Source: Promethearchaeota archaeon (GTDB lineage: Archaea; Asgardarchaeota; Lokiarchaeia; Sigynarchaeales; MK-D1). Taken from it: 10,875 nt of DNA. Shown piece by piece: positions 5,340 to 10,875 of the stretch. The stretch covers positions 1 through 10,875 of the forward strand of contig JAEOTN010000333.1 in the NCBI GenBank assembly GCA_016839865.1, in the 5' to 3' direction. The notes beneath the pieces were generated by a model. That model saw only the letters and a list, made by a program, of their open reading frames with translations. It made no database searches and was not told where the DNA came from. Position numbers and translations under genes: made by a program. Within the stretch, counting starts at the first letter, position 1; every line of letters begins with the position of its first letter.

Positions 5340-7973
5340 TTGAAACTAAAAATATCTCAATCACTAATGGTGATTGGTTTAACTATCTTAATCACGTGCA
5401 ATGTATTCTTATCAAGTTCATCATTAACCTCAATGACGCCCTCTAATCTGGAGACTAGATTAAATCCATATAGTTCCTCCTCAGGAACAGGTCTAAGTCC
5501 ATTTTTCACTCATGTAGAAGAAGATAAAGAGCAGTATTTGCAACTAAATAATACCGTCGATGGGTACGATGCAGATTTCTTCCATCATGCTTTTACAAGT
5601 AGTTCAGGATTCACTATAACCGATTATACTCAATATGCGGATGATCTCATTTATTTCCTTATGGGATTTGCTGATTCCGATGTAAATTTTGATCAATTGG
5701 ATTACACAGGTACACCATTATGGGATTCTACCAATCAAGGATTCTTCAAAGAAATGGATGGGACTCTCACAACAGTTTCAACAGAAAAGAAAGTTTTTGA
5801 CAATCTTTTGTATATTCTTGCTCTCCTGAAAGGAACCGAGTATGCATCAAATCCAACGAGTGTTGTCAATAAAATTACATCACAATGGTCAGCTGTTATA
5901 AATGAGTTTTGGGACAATGATAATTCGGCATTTAATCATTCTAATGCAGCATCAAATGAACGATTTTCAAATGACAATTTACTCGGTGCATATATTGCAT
6001 TATCACTATCCAAATCCTCATCCTTTACTCAATCTTTTAGGAATCAAGTATTAGCAACCGGAACAGCACTGATGACTGGATTTGCTTCCACTATGTATGA
6101 TGACACTTATGATAGTTTCTACAATACGAGTGATTTATCTAACCTACAGTCTTCAACTTTCAAATATCTTTATTCAAACGCACTTGGAATATTAGCATTA
6201 TTAGAATGGAATATTGCAAATGGATATGAGTACAATTCTACTGAAGTGCAACAAGCAGAGGATACATGGAGATTTATAAATGATAAATTCTACAATTCGA
6301 CATTTGATTTGTATATGACGAGATCTAGTGAAACTGGATTAATCTCTGACCAAAACTTATATTTACTTGAAAATGCATGGATGTTACAAGCTACTCTTGA
6401 GCTCTTTAAGCATACGGGAAATACAACTTATTATATCCATGCAATGGATCTTTTCAACGGAATAGAAGCAACTTTATATCAAGATAGTGGCTATAACTCC
6501 CAATATGGTTCAAATGAAAAGACCATGGATAGTTATGGAATGTTTCTCTATTCATTGAATAATTTTTATGATATATATCTCCACTCTGAAATAACTGTAG
6601 TACTCAATCAATCAGAATATGTTTACCAAATTGATCCTACTTTGAATTTCACATTATCATACAACATAAGTATGGATTTTTCGTATTCTGCGATTGGAGA
6701 ATCTTGGAGTATCTCGGCACCAATCGATAATGCAGATATTGATTATATTTTACGATATGCTGAAAACAACACAATTGTGAATGTGAATTCGAGTACTACT
6801 GATGCTTCTGGACAACATTTATTCTTATACAATCTGTCAACTCTTACTTCATTATATGATTATGAATTGGGAATTCTGTGCAATCGCACTGGTTTCAACG
6901 TAGACACTGAAATTGTCGATTTACCCTTAACTGCGGGTTTTGAAATCGATGAGATTTCCCCTCTATATGATATCTTACATCAAGGAGAAACCGGATTACT
7001 GAACATAACTTATACAAGTTCACGACCTGATAATATTGACGCAGTAACCATCACATCAGGGGAGTATTTCCTTGAACAAACTAGTAGTCACCATATAATA
7101 GCTCGTGAGGACGAAATTGATGGTAAAATTAAGAGTTCAATAGTTGTAAATGTAACAGCTCTCGAAGATGCCGAATTAGGCAGTCAATTTTTAAAAATTA
7201 TTGTTTTGAATAATTTTTCTGAACCTATATTTCAACAAAAAATTGATCTAGAAATCTTTTCCGCAGTTGAAGTTTTATCCATACTTGTTGATCAATACTT
7301 AGTCGACCTAGCTCCGACAGAAATGGAATTCACTTTTAAAAACCATCGTAAGACTAATAATGAAAGTATAAATATCGAGGTAAATGGTTCCACTTTTGTG
7401 TATTCCAATACTATTGTTGACGATATTCCCGCATTGGGTCAAAAGAGTAAATCTGTGTCTTTAGTTCCAAATGCATTTGTTAAAATGGGAGAATTGGAGT
7501 TTCTAATTACGATAAAGCGTAATTCGACAATTATTTTTAATCAAACGTTCTCTATACTCGGTGTTCCTGAAATTGACATTATTAGCATTAATCCAAGTAA
7601 TATCCTATTATTACAAGGTCAAGCTCCCAAAGCGACAGTGAGGGTTTATAACTATAATAATTCTGCTAAACAGTTGTATGCATTCTCAAACGGAATACAA
7701 GTTCTAGATTCTACGATAGCAACTGGAGAATCAATAATTACTGTTGAATTGGGGAGACCAGTCCGCAATCCCTATAATATTGGAGAAGAGCAATATGAAA
7801 TTGTGATAAAAAATGAAATGGACACTACATTAGCATCAAGGGTGATAATGGTGGATATAAAACCGTCTACTCTAAATATCTTCCTATTTTATGTAGTACC
7901 AACACTTATCCCTATTGGGGCAATAATATTTTTCAAATACAAGGAGATCGAACAAGAAAAACGATTGAAATAA
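5340..7973 (+). CDS. Surface protein: alpha/alpha-toroid plus beta domains, TM anchor
   Basis: An 877-residue exported protein. The TTG start gives a proper signal peptide: KLK, then a hydrophobic core to about residue 28. The next ATG (5367) would lose the positive n-region. CGGAG lies ten bases upstream. Residues about 96-413 look like a six-hairpin alpha/alpha-toroid: inner helices recur at about 97, 154, 212, 279, 344 and 397, several opening D/S/E-N with small/Leu packing (DNLLYILALL, SNALGILALL). Five turns of the kind W/Y-D-x5-F/Y follow (128, 191, 253, 317, 380). This fold occurs in AGE-like epimerases and glycosidases, but I see no catalytic set, so the enzyme class is open. Residues about 417-840 are beta-rich Ig-like domains; a TM segment (about 846-865) and a short basic tail (KYKEIEQEKRLK) end the protein. 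About 21 N-X-S/T sequons fit a glycosylated surface. It is the first gene of an operon with the next CDS. Confidence 0.85.
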   Translation: MKLKISQSLMVIGLTILITCNVFLSSSSLTSMTPSNLETRLNPYSSSSGTGLSPFFTHVEEDKEQYLQLNNTVDGYDADFFHHAFTSSSGFTITDYTQYADDLIYFLMGFADSDVNFDQLDYTGTPLWDSTNQGFFKEMDGTLTTVSTEKKVFDNLLYILALLKGTEYASNPTSVVNKITSQWSAVINEFWDNDNSAFNHSNAASNERFSNDNLLGAYIALSLSKSSSFTQSFRNQVLATGTALMTGFASTMYDDTYDSFYNTSDLSNLQSSTFKYLYSNALGILALLEWNIANGYEYNSTEVQQAEDTWRFINDKFYNSTFDLYMTRSSETGLISDQNLYLLENAWMLQATLELFKHTGNTTYYIHAMDLFNGIEATLYQDSGYNSQYGSNEKTMDSYGMFLYSLNNFYDIYLHSEITVVLNQSEYVYQIDPTLNFTLSYNISMDFSYSAIGESWSISAPIDNADIDYILRYAENNTIVNVNSSTTDASGQHLFLYNLSTLTSLYDYELGILCNRTGFNVDTEIVDLPLTAGFEIDEISPLYDILHQGETGLLNITYTSSRPDNIDAVTITSGEYFLEQTSSHHIIAREDEIDGKIKSSIVVNVTALEDAELGSQFLKIIVLNNFSEPIFQQKIDLEIFSAVEVLSILVDQYLVDLAPTEMEFTFKNHRKTNNESINIEVNGSTFVYSNTIVDDIPALGQKSKSVSLVPNAFVKMGELEFLITIKRNSTIIFNQTFSILGVPEIDIISINPSNILLLQGQAPKATVRVYNYNNSAKQLYAFSNGIQVLDSTIATGESIITVELGRPVRNPYNIGEEQYEIVIKNEMDTTLASRVIMVDIKPSTLNIFLFYVVPTLIPIGAIIFFKYKEIEQEKRLK

Positions 7974-7987
7974 AACGTGATGAAAAC

Positions 7988-9679
7988 ATGCACAGAAAAC
8001 GGATCACATACATAATTTTGGGTATTGGATTATTAGGAATAATTGGTGGTATATTCGGTACAAATTTCTTAATCCAATCTGACTATTCTACAAATAGTGA
8101 ATTGCCCTACGCTGCAGAAATATCAAACTCTACTATTGCATATCCACAAGACGTTGAACGTATGGTGGATTCATTTGATGTGAGTGTTAATTTGAGTAGC
8201 AGCTATCCGGATGCTGACTTTGTAGAGATGACAATTTCACTGAATAACGGAACTGATACAAATTACACACTTAGTGAAGTTTCGGATGTTTGGAGCCACT
8301 CCATGTATTTCGATGCTCTAGCACCTTTGGGTGAACATTCTTTTAGGATTTTTATTTATGATGGAGGTAGTCTAGAAGATACCAGCTCTGTAAGACCTTT
8401 TGAGATAAAGAACAGCCCTCCACGCATTGGTATTGATATTTCCAACACAATCATTCACCGCGACGAAACTCTCTTCTTTAATTTAACTCCAACGGATCCT
8501 GAAGATGCCTTTGGTGATTTAGTTTGGTCATGGGAAATTCTTAATCAAGTACAAAGCTTAAATTCATCTTCAGGTCTACAAAAAATAACCAATCTCTCAC
8601 ACTACTTCTCTACAAACAGTGATTTGGGGGAATACAGTCTTAAAGGTGTCATTTTGGATCAAGATGGGGCCTCCACAACTAATATTGTGAATTTTACAGT
8701 AGAAAATAATATACCAAATATAACAGCATATTTTGTAACGTATCCTAGTGTTCAAAACCAAATACTACGAAGCACGGACCATTTCAATCTAAAAGTAAAT
8801 GTATCTGATATAGAAGTTTTACCTGATGCAGTGGATTTACGTGTAATGTTATATGGTCCAGGGGATACTGAGATTGAACGGTCTGGTCGAATGGTTCGCA
8901 CTCATCCATCATGGCATTTTGACGGGAATATTAGTGTACCAACTAGTGTCCCTATTGGAGAATATTTATGCGAAGTGACAGCGTATGAAACAATCAACGA
9001 TTTCGAGTATAATTTGAGTCAATATTTTGAGTTTACAGTTTTGAATAATATCCCTAATGCAAGCGAAATAACATTCACGATTAACAAACAGATTCCAACC
9101 GATTTCGGTATCCGAATTAAAGAGTTTGAAAGAATAACTTTTGATGTTAATATATCCGATGTTGATCCAGAGGGAATTGATATCATACAAATTCAAATCA
9201 TCCCATCGATTGGGAATGAAATGTTGTTTTCGTTCGCTCATAATGGTAGTGAAACCTTATCACTTACTATTTATGCAAAAGATCTTGAATATGGTCAGTG
9301 GATAACATGGATCTGGGTAATAGATTCAGATGGAGAGAGAGTTCAATCAGACATATCTTACTCATTTGACATTGTCCCCCACAGGTTTCCAAAAGTATTA
9401 CCTTGGATAATGCTTGTAATTGGTGCTGTTGTTGCATTTGGTGTTTCTATGGCATTTCTAGGAACTCGTTATTTACGATTGAGAAGAGACTTCGATAATT
9501 TACTTTCAAGATCTGGAGATTATAAAAAATCTGATGGAAAATCAAAAAAACCTGCACCAAAAGCAAAGAAAGTGAGTGAAACAACTGAGAAGCAGTCAGA
9601 ATCGACCACTACGACTAAATCCAAGAAAAAATCATCAACGAAAAAACATAAACTGTTCAGAGAAATAAAGAAAAAATAA
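7988..9679 (+). CDS. Surface protein with four Ig-like domains and Lys-rich cytosolic tail
   Basis: A 563-residue membrane protein starting 14 nt after the previous stop, with GTGAT (7977-7981) as Shine-Dalgarno candidate. Residues 1-30 form a signal peptide or signal anchor (HRKR, then a Gly/Ile/Leu core). Four beta-sandwich, cadherin/PKD-like modules can be inferred at about 51-140, 143-240, 244-352 and 355-463. Their boundaries carry a recurring linker: NSPPRI at 142, NNIPNI at 240 and NNIPNA at 353. DVDPEG and DSDGE turns (391-396, 446-450) are typical of such modules. A TM helix (about 469-492) is followed by RYLRLRRDFDNLL and a roughly 55-residue disordered tail very rich in Lys, Ser and Thr (about 509-563). 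About 15 N-X-S/T sequons lie outside and none in the tail, agreeing with an exterior ectodomain. No enzymatic motif is visible. Probably it binds or structures with its operon partner; the tail may contact a cytosolic anionic surface. Confidence 0.85.
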   Translation: MHRKRITYIILGIGLLGIIGGIFGTNFLIQSDYSTNSELPYAAEISNSTIAYPQDVERMVDSFDVSVNLSSSYPDADFVEMTISLNNGTDTNYTLSEVSDVWSHSMYFDALAPLGEHSFRIFIYDGGSLEDTSSVRPFEIKNSPPRIGIDISNTIIHRDETLFFNLTPTDPEDAFGDLVWSWEILNQVQSLNSSSGLQKITNLSHYFSTNSDLGEYSLKGVILDQDGASTTNIVNFTVENNIPNITAYFVTYPSVQNQILRSTDHFNLKVNVSDIEVLPDAVDLRVMLYGPGDTEIERSGRMVRTHPSWHFDGNISVPTSVPIGEYLCEVTAYETINDFEYNLSQYFEFTVLNNIPNASEITFTINKQIPTDFGIRIKEFERITFDVNISDVDPEGIDIIQIQIIPSIGNEMLFSFAHNGSETLSLTIYAKDLEYGQWITWIWVIDSDGERVQSDISYSFDIVPHRFPKVLPWIMLVIGAVVAFGVSMAFLGTRYLRLRRDFDNLLSRSGDYKKSDGKSKKPAPKAKKVSETTEKQSESTTTTKSKKKSSTKKHKLFREIKKK

Positions 9680-9686
9680 ACATAAA

Positions 9687-9706
9687 ACTCTCTTTTTTAT
9701 GAGAGT
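9687..9706. terminator. Bidirectional hairpin terminator
   Basis: ACTCTC (9687-9692) and GAGAGT (9701-9706) form a perfect 6-bp stem around the loop TTTTTTAT. The hairpin spans the stop codon of ftr (TAA, 9699-9697) and lies eight bases after the stop of the Ig-like surface gene. The T6 loop serves the plus transcript, and the minus strand has TTTT just after the stem. It fits the narrow 17-bp gap between two convergent genes. Confidence 0.5.
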
Positions 9707-10623
9707 ATCTCTATCAATTCAAACTTGACTTTTCCTAATTTTCCTCCATAATTTCCTGCAGTTATCTTAAGAACATGATTATGCTTGCATAATTCCTCAA
9801 TTCCTGCTTTCATAGCTGCACGGACTCTCTCTTCAGTAAAACCATTAATGATAAATTCATATCCACGAGCCGCATCATCTGGAACTACTGAATCAGGAAC
9901 TTTCTCTCGTAATAGGGGAACCAATTTATGATTTGTAGAGGCTGTTAAGAATTTATATTTCGACCCAATTTTACTAGCACTACGTACGAAACCTCCCGGA
10001 AATGGTAATACAATACCTTCAATTTCGTTCATTTTCTCAACAGCACTCTGACATGCAGCGAGAACACTATAGGGGGAATTTGAAAATACCATGAAATTTC
10101 CACCTGCAACAATTTTAGTTACCTTAAATGTCGATTGCACACGAAAATATCCATCCATCATAGGAATTTTCCACATGGGTATTGTAAGATCCTTCCATAC
10201 GAATTCCTCTTTTTCCTCAAAACCATCACCAAAGAATTTTAGTTTATATCCCGTCTTAATCTCAAAAGTTTTCTCACTGATAACATCTTTGGGAAACCAG
10301 TCAAAACATGTAGTAGTTGCACAAGTTAAAACACATTGTCCTATTCGGTTTAACAATATCTCATCAGCTTTATCTTTTCCTTGAATACAGAAGATAACTG
10401 ATACTCCAGGACGATTATCAGGGGTTTCTTCAGGTTCAAAATATTGATCTATACCAGCTTCACAGTCACAATGAATTGTGGAAGTTGCATATCCAGTCAC
10501 GTTCTTTGCTGCAATTTTTGCCAATTCTAGTGTATCTGCTGTGATTAATATACGGGCTCCATACAAGTGGAAACCTTCTGCATACGTTTCATCAATTTCA
10601 ACATGATTGAGTTTCATAGCCAT
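9697..10623 (-). CDS. ftr: Formylmethanofuran:tetrahydromethanopterin formyltransferase
   Basis: Ftr transfers the formyl group between methanofuran and tetrahydromethanopterin, an early step of the methyl branch in H4MPT-type C1 metabolism; it is a soluble enzyme. The 308 residues match the normal length (about 300). Family blocks are in order: DETYAEGFHLYGARILITA (11-29), YATSTIHCDCEAGID (45-59), RPGVSVIFC (71-79), IGQCVLTCATTTCFDW (94-109), IPMMDGYF (153-160), VAGGNFMVFSNS (172-183), PFPGGFVRSASKIGSKYKFL (207-226), STNHKLVPLLR (229-239) and ITAGNYGGKLG (287-297). Six cysteines (C52, C54, C79, C97, C101, C106) cluster in the N-terminal half. ATG 10623 is chosen, with ATG 10617 two codons later possible. 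The gene stands alone: no fwd/fmd, mch or mtd gene is nearby. The related bacterial FhcD subunit is the alternative name, less likely given the archaeal context. Confidence 0.95.
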   Translation of the reverse strand: MAMKLNHVEIDETYAEGFHLYGARILITADTLELAKIAAKNVTGYATSTIHCDCEAGIDQYFEPEETPDNRPGVSVIFCIQGKDKADEILLNRIGQCVLTCATTTCFDWFPKDVISEKTFEIKTGYKLKFFGDGFEEKEEFVWKDLTIPMWKIPMMDGYFRVQSTFKVTKIVAGGNFMVFSNSPYSVLAACQSAVEKMNEIEGIVLPFPGGFVRSASKIGSKYKFLTASTNHKLVPLLREKVPDSVVPDDAARGYEFIINGFTEERVRAAMKAGIEELCKHNHVLKITAGNYGGKLGKVKFELIEILS

Positions 10624-10642
10624 GCATTTCCAAGTTTGTAGT

Positions 10643-10677
10643 AAATTAAAATTCCATTTACTAAATTTAAATAAACT
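10643..10677 (-). promoter_or_regulatory. AT-rich promoter region of ftr
   Basis: Two TATA-like elements face ftr. TTTAAATTTA (10671-10662) would start the mRNA at about 10641 and leave an 18-nt leader. ATTTTAATTT (10653-10644) would start it near 10623, giving a leaderless mRNA at the annotated ATG. No Shine-Dalgarno is visible before the ATG, which favours the second. Confidence 0.4.
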
Positions 10678-10688
10678 CCGAAAGGGGA

Positions 10689-10704
10689 CTCCTTCCTTAA
10701 GGAG
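10689..10704. repeat. Hairpin CTCCTT-CCTT-AAGGAG, likely IS left-end palindrome
   Basis: A perfect 6-bp stem (10689-10694 with 10699-10704) with loop CCTT is flanked by G-runs (GGGG at 10684-10687, GGGGG at 10706-10710). IS200/IS605 elements carry such imperfect palindromes just inside their ends, where Y1 transposase recognises single-stranded DNA. Its position about 80 bp upstream of the tnpB start codon fits a left end. A leaderless-gene operator is a less likely reading. Confidence 0.5.
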
Positions 10705-10750
10705 CGGGGGTGAATTTCAGAATAATCTAAAAAATTCGTTTTGTGGGGAG

Positions 10751-10758
10751 TTTATATA
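10751..10758 (+). promoter_or_regulatory. TATA box of tnpB
   Basis: TTTATATA matches the archaeal TATA consensus exactly. Its centre is about 31 nt upstream of the ATG at 10786, so transcription would start near 10780 and leave a leader of only about five bases. No Shine-Dalgarno is apparent in so short a leader. The upstream BRE position is G-rich (gtggggag), unlike the A-rich BRE of the neighbouring genes. Confidence 0.55.
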
Positions 10759-10785
10759 CTTTTTTCACTACTAGAAGTGCCGACC

Positions 10786-10875
10786 ATGATTCTGACCGCG
10801 AAACTTCGCATTTTTCCCACCGAAGAACAGGAAACCCTTCTCTGGATTCTTTCGGAGAAATGTCGATTGATCTAC
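10786..10875 (+). CDS. tnpB: TnpB/OrfB of IS605 family, N-terminus (cut by window edge)
   Basis: Thirty codons are present, opening MILTAKLRIFPTEEQETLLW and continuing with a conserved C-R-x-I-Y pattern. This is the N-terminal block of TnpB/OrfB proteins (the HTH_OrfB_IS605 region). TnpB is an RNA-guided DNA nuclease encoded with IS200/IS605 elements and related to Cas12; its RuvC-like catalytic part and the omega-RNA at the 3' end would lie beyond the window, so intactness is unknown. G+C in this stretch is about 44 per cent by count, visibly above the AT-rich genes nearby, which agrees with a mobile gene. No tnpA frame is visible upstream on either strand before ftr. Confidence 0.82.
   Translation, partial: MILTAKLRIFPTEEQETLLWILSEKCRLIY

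Larger units (their letters stand above)
10681..10875 (+). mobile_element. IS200/IS605-family element, left part (approximate boundary)
   Basis: A subterminal hairpin, a clear TATA box and the N-terminus of a TnpB/OrfB protein follow each other, the layout of the left end of an IS605-type element that may lack TnpA. No TnpA frame or target-site pentanucleotide could be fixed, so the left boundary is approximate. The right end is outside the window. Confidence 0.5.

Noticed and set aside
8966..9241. Minus-strand 91-codon open frame
   Set aside because: It lies fully antisense to the Ig-like surface gene and shows no domain, promoter or start signal.
10091..10384. Plus-strand 97-codon open frame within ftr
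   Set aside because: It is antisense to a strongly conserved enzyme gene and has no recognisable feature.

Overview
The window is AT-rich archaeal DNA. The most diagnostic gene is an almost certainly authentic archaeal formylmethanofuran:tetrahydromethanopterin formyltransferase (ftr). Several genes have a BRE/TATA-like element 25-30 nt upstream of the start codon, as expected for leaderless or short-leader archaeal mRNAs. The predicted surface proteins carry very many N-glycosylation sequons (N-X-S/T) and single membrane anchors. The mixture of H4MPT-type C1 metabolism, an AmmeMemoRadiSam radical SAM protein, a TPR protein, a long cytosolic coiled-coil protein and sequon-rich secreted proteins would fit an uncultivated archaeon such as an Asgard lineage. 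That placement is an inference and not proven by the window.

Layout, left to right. (1) Positions 1-378 (-) hold the 5' part of a GNAT-like acetyltransferase cut by the window edge. (2) 444-1538/1544 (-) is an AmrS-type radical SAM enzyme. (3) 1623-2558 (+) is a six-repeat TPR protein, divergent from AmrS. (4) 2553-4181 (-) is a 542-residue coiled-coil protein of no recognised family; it converges on the TPR gene with a 6-bp overlap. (5) 4315-5121/5142 (-) is a seven-TM membrane protein. (6) 5122-5339 is a divergent intergenic region with a 13-bp tandem repeat and promoter-like elements. (7) 5340-9679 (+) is a two-gene operon for large surface proteins: an 877-residue protein with a signal peptide, a predicted alpha/alpha-toroid, beta-sandwich domains and a C-terminal TM anchor, then a 563-residue protein with an N-terminal signal/anchor, four Ig-like domains, a TM segment and a lysine-rich cytoplasmic tail. 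(8) 9697-10623 (-) is ftr, convergent with the operon across a hairpin terminator. (9) 10681-10875 is the left part of an IS200/IS605-family element: a hairpin, a consensus TATA box and the first 30 codons of a TnpB/OrfB gene.

How the genes work together: only the two surface-protein genes are convincingly one functional unit (14-nt spacing, shared architecture and exposure outside the membrane). The toroid protein and the Ig-like protein with a basic cytosolic tail look like a surface sensing, binding or carbohydrate-processing pair, with the divergent 7TM gene as a possible partner. AmrS, the TPR protein, the coiled-coil protein and Ftr appear to be independent transcription units. The most promising under-described material is the 5340-9679 operon and the coiled-coil protein at 2553-4181.
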